Below, piece by piece: positions 7,716-15,407 of a stretch of 16,959 nucleotides of DNA; position 1 is the first letter of the stretch; each line of letters opens with the position of its first letter. A program made the position numbers and the translations under genes. The stretch spans positions 1 through 16,959 of the forward strand of contig BNWD01000012.1 in assembly GCA_025998575.1 (NCBI GenBank). The letters are read 5' to 3'. This DNA comes from Alphaproteobacteria bacterium (GTDB taxonomy: Bacteria > Pseudomonadota > Alphaproteobacteria > RUG11792). The notes under the pieces were generated by a model. That model saw only the letters and a list, made by a program, of their open reading frames with translations, did not search any database and was not told the origin of the DNA.

Positions 7716-8036
7716 ATGAAGATGGGGAATATAGTTAAGATTTTATGTGTTTTATCGTGTGCGTTAGGAGCCTGCTTGGGGGTATGTTTGGATCTGGTAG
7801 GTTCAATTACTAATGCATTTGTTGGTTCGACGAAAAAAATATGTGATTTTCCTATTGCTAATGATTATAATGGTCAGTTGCGCGATTTGTTCCATGATTT
7901 AGCAGAAATGACGAGTAAAATAACAGATTCCGATGACAATTCATTTCAATATGTTTTTAGCTCTAAAAACTGGGAGTTTGTTGGCAATAGTGTTACAAAA
8001 TATTTGAAAAAGCCTACTCTATTCTATATAGATTAA
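7716..8036 (+). CDS. Putative exported/lipoprotein of unknown family, N-terminal part of a frameshifted gene
   Basis: 106 residues before an early stop. The first 40 (MKMGNIVKILCVLSCALGAC and onward) form a positively charged n-region plus a hydrophobic core. LGAC at 17-20 could be a lipobox, with Cys20 as the lipidated residue, so export or membrane anchoring is likely. A strong Shine-Dalgarno sequence (GAGAGGTGATGGG) and a TATAAT precede it. The frame ends at 8036, but from 7991 another frame is open to 9346 with protein-like sequence. Adding one A to the A5 run at 8007-8011 would join residue 99 to that frame and give about 543 residues. I therefore read this as the 5' part of one gene rather than a complete small gene. 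I do not recognise the family. Confidence 0.6.
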   Translation: MKMGNIVKILCVLSCALGACLGVCLDLVGSITNAFVGSTKKICDFPIANDYNGQLRDLFHDLAEMTSKITDSDDNSFQYVFSSKNWEFVGNSVTKYLKKPTLFYID

Positions 8037-8062
8037 TTGCTCTGATAGACTCGTATGTTGAG

Positions 8063-9346
8063 TTGAGTGAGGTTTTCGGAAAAACGCTAAGCAAGCCGAA
8101 GGATTTGGAAGTAGCGAAATTAAAATTGGACCTCGCATTTCATTACTTGCCTCAGATTTTGGATAAAGATTTGTTGCTACCGTCTTCCGTGAAAGATCAA
8201 GTAAGCAGCGTTTTGACTCATCTTGCTGAACTAATGCGGACAGCATTTTTGAGGAATAGTTCATCGAGCGCGACTGTTCAAAGTGGGAAGGATGCCTTGA
8301 AACTCCTTATAGAATATTTAAGAATTCCTACTCCAGAAAAGTTAACTCACACAATAAACTCATATGTTGGTTTGCTCGAGATTTCTAAGTCTCCGTTGAA
8401 CATTCAACAAATATTGAAATTGGAGAAGTTAAAGAATTCACTTGGGCTCTGCGAGTGCCTGAGACTCTTTGATTTAACAGATAAAATTCATTTCGTTTTG
8501 TATGCTAAATTGCTTCGCGACAACAATAATTTTACAATCCTGTGCCAATACGATTTGTTTCTTCCTGACATATGCGCGTTTTTCACGCTTTTTAATGATT
8601 TGGCCTGCGTTCTTACAGGTGAGTTTGTCTATGGCTCTCCTGAACAGAACCATTGGAATGTAATGTTTAAGGCTGAGGCAGAGTTCCAAAAACTTCGCGA
8701 GTCTTTTACTGCTTGTCAAGAAAATTTGAATTTACAAACACTTGTAGAATTTCTGCGAAACTTCTTGAATCTAAATGATGAGAAGAACAGAGTTGCATAT
8801 TATTTTCCATCGATTCAACGTATGTTTAACATACTAACTAAACTAAATTCATCAGATAATGTCCAATGGTTAGTTTCTTTGAATCGTGGGTGTATAGAGA
8901 CTGCATCGCTTATTTACGATGCTAATGTCTTTCACGAAGATGAAATTCACGCACTTAAATCTAATTTGAATTTTCAATGTGAACTTGAAAAAGACTTCTT
9001 GAAAATTTTGAACTATTTCAACACTCTCCTTCGTTCTTTTCTCTATACTGATGATGAAATCCTTGAACAAAAGCTACCTCACCACAATAATCTGTGTTTT
9101 ATGGCAAAAGGTGACTTGGTTGGAACGCAGAATTTACTTGATACGGCATTGAGATATGTTAAAGATCCAAACGCTGAAAATTTCTTTGATTTTTTTGTTA
9201 AATTTGCTGGTTCACTTGGTAAGTGGGCTATTGACGTAAGTCACTTCCGAGGTAATAAGTACTCTCTCCGTAGTTTTTGGTGCTCGATTAAACGCGTGAT
9301 GGATTTCTTTCTCGAGCAGCGGGCAGTTCATCAAGAGTCTCAATAA
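8063..9346 (+). CDS. Continuation of the frameshifted unknown gene (C-terminal part)
   Basis: This open frame runs from 7991 to the stop at 9344-9346. The first possible start inside it is a TTG at 8063, which lacks a Shine-Dalgarno sequence. The protein-like sequence already begins upstream (AYSILYRLIALIDSYVELSE), so 8063 is probably not a genuine start. The 427-445 residues look almost entirely helical, with many Leu and Phe. Examples are KLDLAFHYLPQILDKDLL, VLTHLAELMRTAFL and KDFLKILNYFNTLLRSFLY. There is no catalytic motif, membrane segment or repeat that I recognise. With the signal-bearing part at 7716 it would be a secreted or anchored helical protein of about 543 residues. The long stop-free frame means the break is recent, bypassed by slippage, or a sequencing error. 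Confidence 0.6.
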   Translation: MSEVFGKTLSKPKDLEVAKLKLDLAFHYLPQILDKDLLLPSSVKDQVSSVLTHLAELMRTAFLRNSSSSATVQSGKDALKLLIEYLRIPTPEKLTHTINSYVGLLEISKSPLNIQQILKLEKLKNSLGLCECLRLFDLTDKIHFVLYAKLLRDNNNFTILCQYDLFLPDICAFFTLFNDLACVLTGEFVYGSPEQNHWNVMFKAEAEFQKLRESFTACQENLNLQTLVEFLRNFLNLNDEKNRVAYYFPSIQRMFNILTKLNSSDNVQWLVSLNRGCIETASLIYDANVFHEDEIHALKSNLNFQCELEKDFLKILNYFNTLLRSFLYTDDEILEQKLPHHNNLCFMAKGDLVGTQNLLDTALRYVKDPNAENFFDFFVKFAGSLGKWAIDVSHFRGNKYSLRSFWCSIKRVMDFFLEQRAVHQESQ

Positions 9347-9350
9347 TCTA

Positions 9351-9380
9351 TTGATTTCGTTAGCTTTTTGGCAATATACT
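9351..9380 (+). promoter_or_regulatory. pheT promoter
   Basis: TTGATT (9351-9356), an 18-nt spacer and TATACT (9375-9380) begin 5 nt after the stop of the preceding gene. The predicted start is near 9387, about 25 nt before the pheT ATG. The segment GCTTTTTGGCAATATACTTT (9363-9382) recurs with one mismatch at 14183-14202. Confidence 0.5.
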
Positions 9381-9408
9381 TTTTGTGGATAAATGAAGAG
9401 TATATTGC
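9371..9408. repeat. Inverted repeat around the pheT transcription start (operator-like)
   Basis: The arms GCAATATACT (9371-9380) and AGTATATTGC (9399-9408) are perfect reverse complements, 18 nt apart. The left arm contains the -10 box, and the right arm ends 3 nt before the pheT ATG. With a start near 9387 the left arm would not be transcribed, so a DNA operator is likelier than an RNA hairpin. Confidence 0.5.
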
Positions 9409-9411
9409 ACG

Positions 9412-11781
9412 ATGAAATTTACATTAGATTGGCTTTTTGACCATTTGAAGACAGATTTGTCCGCTTGCGAAATAGCTGATAAGTTGACTGCACTTGGCAT
9501 AGAGGTCGAGGCGCTCACGGATAACAACAAGAAGTTTGATGGTTTCGTTGTTGGCTATATCAAGAACGCCGAAAAGCATCCGAATGCCGATAAACTCAGG
9601 GTTTGCCAAGTCGATATCGGAAGCTCAGTTAAAACAATCGTCTGCGGGGCTCCAAATGCTAGAGAAGGAATTTTCGTCGTTGTCGCGCAAATAGGCGCAA
9701 TCATCCCAGCTTCTAACGAACCATTAAAAAAGAGTAGCATTCGGCAAGTCGAAAGCGATGGTATGATGTGCTCGGCGGACGAATTATTAATCGATTTCGG
9801 CAAACACGAAGGAATTATTGAACTCGATTCAACTAGCGTTGTCGGCTCATCGGCTGCCTCTGCTCTTGGCCTGGACACTATCGTTTTCGATGTCAGCATA
9901 ACTCCTAACAGAGCAGACTGCTTCTGCGTCAGAGGAATCGCTCGAGATCTTGCCGCTCTTGGCGTTGGAGAATTATTACATTTGCCTGCGAAGTGCATAA
10001 AAAGATCTTTTGAAAATCAAGTTGATGTCGAAATAAAAACGAAAAATTGCAATTATTTTTCGACAACTGAAGTTCGAAATATTTCCGGCAAAACGCCTGA
10101 TTTCATTGCCAAACGATTGCAATCTATCGGCCAGCATCTGATTTTTCCGGCTGTCGATATTGCTAATTATATCTGCTTGGATGTGGGGCAACCATTGCAT
10201 ATTTTCGATCTCGATAAGGTGACGAGTTTGGTTATCCGCGAGTCGGCAAATCAAGAGCGCATATTGACGCTTGATGGCAAGGAGAAAATATTGCCGAAAG
10301 GCTCTGTTGTTGTCGCAAGCCGCGTTGGCGAGCCTTTGTCAATTGCTGGAATCATGGGAGGAGTCAGCTCGGCTGTTTCAGCTGATACGGCAAATATATT
10401 GATTGAGGCTGCGTATTTCGACAAAATCTCGATCGCAAAAACTGGCCAAAACCTGCGGTTATCTAGCGACTCCAGAGTTCGCTTCGAGCGAGGCATCGAC
10501 CCTGAGGCGCTCGATGAAAACGTCAATTATACTTTGTCGCTCTTGTCTTCCATTTGCGATTGCTCTTTTTCGGAAACAAAAAAAGTCGGAGCATTGCCGA
10601 ATAATAAGATGCAAATAAAATTAACTTCTGATAAATTTCTCGGCCTAACCGGATTGCCGACTGTTTATTTCGAGAGGGCGCCAGAGATATTATCGCGCTT
10701 ATCTATGCGGGTTGTTTCTCGCTGCGAAAACGAGATTCTTGTTGAAACGCCGTCTTTTCGTCACGATCTGGCTATTGAAGAGGATCTGATCGAGGAAATT
10801 TTGCGGATGACTGGCTTTGACGCTGTCGAGGAACAAGATATCGTGAGATCTGATCCTATAATAAGAGAATATTCGCAGGATAAAATCTCCGATGCACTGG
10901 TTTTTAATGGATTTTCTGAAATCGAAACTTTCTCTTTTGTTGATAAAAAAACTGCTGAGCTGTTCGCGAATGCCGATCAGTTAATTACTATCAAAGACGC
11001 GCTAACCACTGATTTTTCTGTTCTTCGACCGAGCATAATTGCTTCGCATTTGAAAAGCTTGAAAGTTTTGCAAAATAAAAGTCAAATGAATTGCAAATTG
11101 TTCGAGACTGGTAAACGATTCTTTATTAATGACGGCAAAATAGTTGAGGATTTTATGCTGACAGTGACTATGTCCGGCTTCCTCTCTGCTCGAAACTGGC
11201 TGAAAAAGCAAGAGAATGTTTCGGTTTTCGATGTCAAAGCGATTCTTGAACAAATCATCGGTATCGTCGTCTCCAATTTCCGCCTCGCAACAACTGCGCC
11301 CGACTATTACCATCCTGGTCGCTCAGGTTCTTTCATTATAAAAAAAGACACTGTAGTCGCTTATTTTGGCGAAATTCATCCGTCGATTTTGCCAAAACTA
11401 GACATTACTGGCCCTGTTGTTTGTTGTGAACTATTTTTGAACGAGCTTCCTGAACTGATTCAAACGTCGCCTAAACAACCGCTTGCTCTGTCTCCATTCC
11501 AACCGACCTCTCGGGATTTTTCTTTTATCGTAGATTCCGAAATGCCTGCTGAGCAACTCATAAATTCTATTAAAAAATTGCGAATCGATTTCGTCAAAGA
11601 TGTCTCTATATTCGACGTCTACGAATCAACCGCCTTCGGCGAATCGAAAAAAGCCATTGCACTGGAAGTCTTGATGCAATCCGATAAATCAACCTTAACC
11701 GACGAGCAAATAAACACCGCTTCTTCAAAAATAATCTCCACTATATCAAAAGAATGTAACGGCTCTTTGAGGGAACAATAA
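9412..11781 (+). CDS. pheT: Phenylalanine-tRNA ligase beta subunit
   Basis: 789 residues, full length for bacterial PheT. With PheS it forms the alpha2-beta2 enzyme that charges tRNA-Phe. It begins with the typical MKFTLDWLFDHL. The EMAP/tRNA-binding domain follows (about 39-150, with HPNADKLRVCQVDIG and VCGAPNAREG). Next come the B3/B4 editing region (about 205-375, with VDIANYICLDVGQPLHIFD, then IMGGVSSAVS and SDSRVRFERGIDP), the B5 domain (about 400-470) and the synthetase-like core (ETFSFVDKK, then LRPSIIASHLKSL). The FDX-ACB anticodon-binding domain ends the protein (PFQPTSRDFSFIVD, then FDVYES and KAIALEVLMQ). No key segment is missing. In many bacteria pheS lies directly upstream. Here it is absent and pheT has its own promoter. 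GAAGAG 11 nt before the ATG is a distant Shine-Dalgarno sequence. No clear terminator follows. Confidence 0.97.
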   Translation: MKFTLDWLFDHLKTDLSACEIADKLTALGIEVEALTDNNKKFDGFVVGYIKNAEKHPNADKLRVCQVDIGSSVKTIVCGAPNAREGIFVVVAQIGAIIPASNEPLKKSSIRQVESDGMMCSADELLIDFGKHEGIIELDSTSVVGSSAASALGLDTIVFDVSITPNRADCFCVRGIARDLAALGVGELLHLPAKCIKRSFENQVDVEIKTKNCNYFSTTEVRNISGKTPDFIAKRLQSIGQHLIFPAVDIANYICLDVGQPLHIFDLDKVTSLVIRESANQERILTLDGKEKILPKGSVVVASRVGEPLSIAGIMGGVSSAVSADTANILIEAAYFDKISIAKTGQNLRLSSDSRVRFERGIDPEALDENVNYTLSLLSSICDCSFSETKKVGALPNNKMQIKLTSDKFLGLTGLPTVYFERAPEILSRLSMRVVSRCENEILVETPSFRHDLAIEEDLIEEILRMTGFDAVEEQDIVRSDPIIREYSQDKISDALVFNGFSEIETFSFVDKKTAELFANADQLITIKDALTTDFSVLRPSIIASHLKSLKVLQNKSQMNCKLFETGKRFFINDGKIVEDFMLTVTMSGFLSARNWLKKQENVSVFDVKAILEQIIGIVVSNFRLATTAPDYYHPGRSGSFIIKKDTVVAYFGEIHPSILPKLDITGPVVCCELFLNELPELIQTSPKQPLALSPFQPTSRDFSFIVDSEMPAEQLINSIKKLRIDFVKDVSIFDVYESTAFGESKKAIALEVLMQSDKSTLTDEQINTASSKIISTISKECNGSLREQ

Positions 11782-11994
11782 ACGATATTGGCCGCTTGCT
11801 AAAATATAGCTGTTAAAATAAAATCTTTAAAAACAGATATTTTATGTTTGTTCCAAAAAATCAAAGAACTAGAAATATTATTAGTAGTCATAAATCAAAA
11901 GTATAGTTGTAAATTAAGTGCAGTTTGAAAAAGGCGCAAGTTGTAGTTTCAAAAAACGAAAATTTCCTATAAAATTAATATAACAGAGTGGGTT

Positions 11995-11999
11995 GAGGG
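11995..11999 (+). promoter_or_regulatory. Shine-Dalgarno fixing the GTG start of tssK
   Basis: GAGGG lies 6 nt before the GTG at 12006. In the 224-bp pheT-tssK gap a possible -10, TATAAA (11968-11973), is visible, but no convincing -35 at the right distance. I do not call a promoter there. Confidence 0.55.
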
Positions 12000-12005
12000 T
12001 TTGGC

Positions 12006-13364
12006 GTGAGTAGGCAGAAAAATATTTTTCCGATACCTCTTAGCATAAATTGGCATGAGGGGATGCTTTTATCTCAGCATCATTTTCAGCAGAATGATCT
12101 TAGGATTTTTCGCATTTTGTCTCGTCAGATCAGCCTTTTGTCGTCAAATCAATATGGAGTTTGCCATCTGAGAACAGATGCTGTTGCGTTCAGTGATGGA
12201 ATATATAGGATCGAGGAGCTTGAGGCTATTTTCCCAGACGGGCTTATTCTCAGTTTCTTCCCAAAGAAAACCAAGAATCTCAAATCATTAGAAATCAACA
12301 TAATCAAAAATATCAAAGATAAGTCAGTTGAAATCAATATTCATCTTGTTATCGCTGAGAGTTTGGAAAATATTCCCCCGATAACTGGCGACCCGGCGAG
12401 GTTTTATTCGATATCTGATGACGAGGTTCAAGATGAAAACATAGCTGGCAACACGTTGAAAATCCCTAGGCTATTTCCAAATGCATTCTTATATATAGGT
12501 GAAACTTTGCCTGAGTTTTGCATAGGGTTTCCGCTGCAAAAGATAGTTATTATCGATGGCGTTTGCAAAATAAAAAATTGGACTCCTCCTTGCTTTTTTA
12601 TTGAAAAACACTTTCCTCTTTGGAAAAAATGCGCGAATTTGGCGGTTTCGATAAGAGAGAAAGCGACATTCCTTGCTGAGAAACTAACAAATCTCGTAAA
12701 CGAGATTATTGCCACAGACACGAGAAAAATGCTTGAGCAAATAGTTCAAGTTATGCCAAGAATGGAGGCACTTGTCTATAGCAACGAAATCCGCCCGTAT
12801 GAGCTTTATCAAGAGCTTGCCAGGGTTTTGAGCTCCGTCTCTGCCATTATTCCGACGGATATCGCTCCAATCATGCAGCCGTATAATCACGATGACATTG
12901 ACGATTGCATATATCCGATTATATCACTGATTGAGCATTATTTAGCGGCTATCGAGCGCGGATATTCAATCATTTCATTCAAAAGAAAAGAGAGCTTTTT
13001 TTATCATTATTTGACGGCTAAAGAGTTAGAGCGTGCTGAAAATGGAAAGCTTTATATCGGCATAAAGGCAGAGAATGAAACTAGTCTGTCTGAGCTTGAG
13101 AATTGGGCAAATAACGCTGTTATTGTCTCCGATTTCGCGGTTGATAACGTTAGAATAAAGAGGATAAAAGGCGCGCAAAGATCTCAGCCTTCTTTCGAGA
13201 TAGCATCGAAAGTCCTGCCAGGAACAGGAGTCTTCCTGTTCGAAGTCTTGATAGACATTAATTTTATAAAAGAAGAACAAAATATCCACATATTCAATCC
13301 AGGAAACTACGCCATAAAACAACCAACAGAAGTAACTCTATATTTGCCGAGAATTAAAATATGA
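12006..13364 (+). CDS. tssK: TssK, type VI secretion system baseplate subunit
   Basis: 452 residues, the usual TssK length. TssK trimers connect the phage-like baseplate (TssE/F/G) to the TssJLM membrane complex. The hallmark N-terminus is clear: INWHEGMLLSQHHFQQND (about 14-31) corresponds to the family xxWxEGMLLxPQHFQQxD. The family middle (AVAFSDGIYRIEELEAIFPD) and the C-terminal VRIKRIKGAQRSQPSFEI follow. The shoulder, neck and head regions all seem present, with no stop or frameshift. The GTG start is chosen from GAGGG 6 nt upstream. No other tss gene is visible on either side (pheT before, a decayed region after). The gene is therefore an orphan whose partners must be elsewhere if the machine works. 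Codon use and AT content match the neighbours. Confidence 0.94.
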   Translation: MSRQKNIFPIPLSINWHEGMLLSQHHFQQNDLRIFRILSRQISLLSSNQYGVCHLRTDAVAFSDGIYRIEELEAIFPDGLILSFFPKKTKNLKSLEINIIKNIKDKSVEINIHLVIAESLENIPPITGDPARFYSISDDEVQDENIAGNTLKIPRLFPNAFLYIGETLPEFCIGFPLQKIVIIDGVCKIKNWTPPCFFIEKHFPLWKKCANLAVSIREKATFLAEKLTNLVNEIIATDTRKMLEQIVQVMPRMEALVYSNEIRPYELYQELARVLSSVSAIIPTDIAPIMQPYNHDDIDDCIYPIISLIEHYLAAIERGYSIISFKRKESFFYHYLTAKELERAENGKLYIGIKAENETSLSELENWANNAVIVSDFAVDNVRIKRIKGAQRSQPSFEIASKVLPGTGVFLFEVLIDINFIKEEQNIHIFNPGNYAIKQPTEVTLYLPRIKI

Positions 13365-13619
13365 GACTAAAATTTCGCTGCAATGTGCTACTCTGAATTT
13401 AGAATGAGCTCATCAATTTAACGTGACTGTCTATGCAATTATCTGAGCCAACTTTAGAAAAATGATTGAAAATTATATAAACGCTTTCCATATTTCAAGT
13501 TGTTTTTAATAGTCTTTTCATAAAATTTAGCACTAATTATAGCAGAATTTAATACTCCGAAAAGAATACCAACGTTCTGCAAAAGCACATTGTTGCTCAG
13601 TGATTATAAAGTGTTTTTG

Positions 13620-14073
13620 TTAGTTCGAATGTTTTTCTTGTTCGAACCAAATAAAAGTCGGAGGACGCGTTTTTATCTTGACTTTTTGCTGTAGAAATGT
13701 TCTAATATTCAGCAGTGATACTTTGTTAATATTTTCATTGCATAGCGCCGAGATAAATAAAAATGTATCGGACTCGAGTTGAGAGAGGCTTCTTGAAAAA
13801 TGTTCATTCAAAAAAGCAGGCATATCATCTTTTTGTATTTCGTTTTGTAGTATTTATTAAACGCTATGATTAATTGGTTTCCGATTTTCAAAATGTTTGA
13901 AGCGAGCATCAAAAATTCGCTCTAAAACCTCCTCCATTTTTGTTCTTCGCCTAGATTCCAGGAGTATCTATAATTCGTATCTTTTTTTGACAGAACTCGC
14001 AAATTATGTTCGGCGCTTTCTATCGTCAAGCATGAAAAACTGCCGCTAGTTGTTTTTCTTCTCCAAGAAACTC
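13620..14073 (-). pseudogene. der: der (engA) pseudogene: ribosome-assembly GTPase, decayed
   Basis: Der is a tandem GTPase needed for 50S assembly. Pieces of its second GTPase domain and KH domain are recognisable in the right order on the minus strand, in different frames. EFLGEEKQLAA (from 14073 downward) recalls the ALLGEERxIV that follows the P-loop. KIRIIDTPGI lies at about 13983-13954 (the DTAG motif region) and is followed directly by TAG. NILKIGNQLIIAFNKYY (about 13897-13850) matches the NKxD region with the Asp lost. LFISALCNENINKV (about 13760) is the G5 SAL motif. KVKIKTRPPTFIWFEQ (about 13679-13632) is the KH-domain RPPTF signature. Stops, frame changes and an internal deletion between SAL and RPPTF show the gene is dead. 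A frame at 14398-14586 might hold a trace of the first GTPase domain, but this is weak. Confidence 0.77.
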
Positions 14074-14171
14074 TGCGAACGAAATCCGCAGATATTTAGA
14101 ACACGATTAAACCAGTTAAAAATTTCTTGCTCAGTTACTTCGTAAATTCAACAGATTATTCAATAACCTAT

Positions 14172-14200
14172 TTGTTTTATATGCTTTTTAGCAATATACT
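14172..14200 (+). promoter_or_regulatory. Promoter-like sequence resembling the pheT promoter, with RBS and a 7-codon ORF downstream
   Basis: TTGTTT (14172-14177), a 17-nt spacer and TATACT (14195-14200). The 20-bp stretch at 14183-14202 differs by one base from 9363-9382 in front of pheT. About 70 nt downstream, AGGA (14261-14264) is spaced 6 nt from an ATG (14271) that encodes only MQLPEVG before TAG. This looks like the start signals of a gene whose body has decayed, or a relic copy of the pheT control region. Confidence 0.33.
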
Positions 14201-14708
14201 TTGAAAAATATCCTTTTTAATTAATATAGCGTATTACGTAAAAACAAACGCATAAAATGTAGGAATTATTATGCAATTGCCTGAAGTAGGCTAGTATGAG
14301 TTCTATGAATTTTGGAAGATTTTTATAAAAGTGGTTTGAAAAAGATTCACATCTTTTAGCAAAATGCATACTCACTTTTACTATTTAAGTCATAAACTTA
14401 AGAAGTTAAGTGACGATAATAATCCGATAAATTTGTTAAACGCTCTGCAAAATATCTAGAATTATACTTTCTTAGAAAGCGACATATAGCAAAATTAGTT
14501 TTGATCAACACCAAGAAATTTATGTAAAAAGATAGATTATTGAATGAGCTTTTACAAAAACATGATGACGCGCTGAATGTTAGCAATATTGCATAATACC
14601 CTCAGGCGCAATATACAGAGTTTTAAATCAATAAGAGAATCAGACTCTTGTAATTGATTTTGTAGATACTTTCTTAGTTTATAGTATCGCTAACATTAAC
14701 CTTCTTTT

Positions 14709-14830
14709 CTATATCAGTATATTCTCTAACTGATATACTTCTAGTTCTACAATTTCTATATTGTAAAAATATCTTGTTCTATATGGTTCTGTAAACACCT
14801 TATCTTCTATATTTTTGATAAAATAATTTT
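14709..14830 (-). pseudogene. Possible remnant of a CYTH-domain (triphosphate tunnel) protein
   Basis: A minus-strand frame ending at TAG 14709-14711 reads DKVFTEPYRTRYFYNI and then IVELEVYQLENILI. CYTH proteins (class IV adenylate cyclase/inorganic triphosphatase type) have an Arg-rich K-x-R-Y-x-Y strand followed by a strand-turn of the form xELDVYxGxLxGLIxAEVEF. The resemblance covers about 30 residues, there is no start, and the conserved acidic EVEF end is lost to the stop. Identification is tentative. The surrounding 14300-14940 holds nothing else I can support, apart from a 9-bp inverted repeat (TATATCAGT at 14710-14718, ACTGATATA at 14729-14737). Confidence 0.28.
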
Positions 14831-14940
14831 TGAATGTAATGGTTAACATTGTTCGAGACTATATCATAGCCAACTGTGGCAATATATGCATCAAACTCAA
14901 AAAACCACCGCGGAGCGAAACTAGAGATTAACCTGACAAA

Positions 14941-15038
14941 TGCAATAATGTAAATAAGGTATCTTTTCCAGTGTGCGCAAGTGAACTTTCGAAAAGACTG
15001 GCTTCTAGAGCCGCTCAAGCCATTATATAAATATTTTG
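14941..15038. repeat. Direct repeat copy A (98 bp)
   Basis: Nearly identical to 15128-15227: four substitutions plus a two-T difference in one T run. Each copy contains two nested dyads. CCAGT pairs with ACTGG across the centre. TGGCTT pairs with AAGCCA, with GAG-CCG-CTC inside. The arms of both are unchanged between copies. An AT-rich end (TTATATAAATATTTTG) closes the unit. Weaker similarity continues for about 15-20 bp past the 3' end. No transposase or tRNA lies nearby. Confidence 0.85.
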
Positions 15039-15041
15039 TCG

Positions 15042-15078
15042 GAGAAAATTTGACTGTTATTCATAACAGTTTTTTCTC
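15042..15078 (+). terminator. Rho-independent terminator-like hairpin between the repeat copies
   Basis: The arms ACTGTTAT (15053-15060) and ATAACAGT (15063-15070) are exact reverse complements with a two-base centre. They are followed by a run of T (15070-15075). Outer arms GAGAAAA (15042-15048) and TTTTCTC (15072-15078) can extend the stem. The T run favours plus-strand termination. No intact gene ends just upstream. Confidence 0.55.
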
Positions 15079-15127
15079 TCAGGTCTGATAAAATTTACAC
15101 AAAACCGTAACCGTGGGCAACTCCCAG

Positions 15128-15227
15128 TGCAATAATATAGATAAGGTATCTTTTTTCCAGTGGGCGCAAGTGAACTTTCGAAAAGACTGGCTTTTAGAGC
15201 CGCTCAAGCCATTATATAAATATTTTG
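15128..15227. repeat. Direct repeat copy B (100 bp)
   Basis: Second copy of the unit at 14941-15038, in the same orientation. The two starts are 187 bp apart. It has T6 where copy A has T4. The terminator-like hairpin that follows copy A is not present after this copy. No reading frame is conserved in a selected-looking way: two of the four differences change amino acids in the most open frame. Confidence 0.85.
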
Positions 15228-15407
15228 CCTAAGAGAAATTGCCGTTGTTTATCCAAATATTCAAAGTAAATCGTATAAGGCATATTTTTGGCAATATTGC
15301 TTTAGTAATTTTTCAGAAAAAAAAGGCATTTGAAATATTGCGCCCGTTGAGGTATACGCTTTGCCTTTTGGCGAAAATAATAATTTTGCTGATAATATTT
15401 TCCTCTG
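15228..15407. other. Spacer with overlapping unrecognised open frames
   Basis: On the plus strand a hydrophobic frame (TTG 15239 to 15436) is open. On the minus strand 15407-15261 is open without a start and reads KLLFSPKGKAYTSTGAIFQM and onward. I recognise neither. The minus-strand peptide looks somewhat more protein-like and may be another decayed gene. Confidence 0.2.

Noticed and set aside
9555..9998. 147-codon minus-strand frame inside pheT
   Set aside because: It is a shadow of the strongly conserved tRNA-binding domain coding sequence on the plus strand.
11924..11953. TTTGAAA and TTTCAAA inverted repeat upstream of tssK
   Set aside because: Short AT-rich arms with a 16-nt spacer are expected by chance in this DNA, and no promoter with good spacing could be tied to it.
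13623..13647. GTTCGAA and TTCGAAC, resembling a tRNA T-loop
   Set aside because: No cloverleaf, acceptor stem or anticodon arm can be built around it. It is an inverted repeat of a short palindrome inside the der remnant.
14398..14586. Minus-strand frame containing ICRFLRKYN, which could recall the first GTPase domain of Der
   Set aside because: The match covers fewer than ten residues and the distance to the second-domain pieces is longer than in Der. Not included in the pseudogene span.
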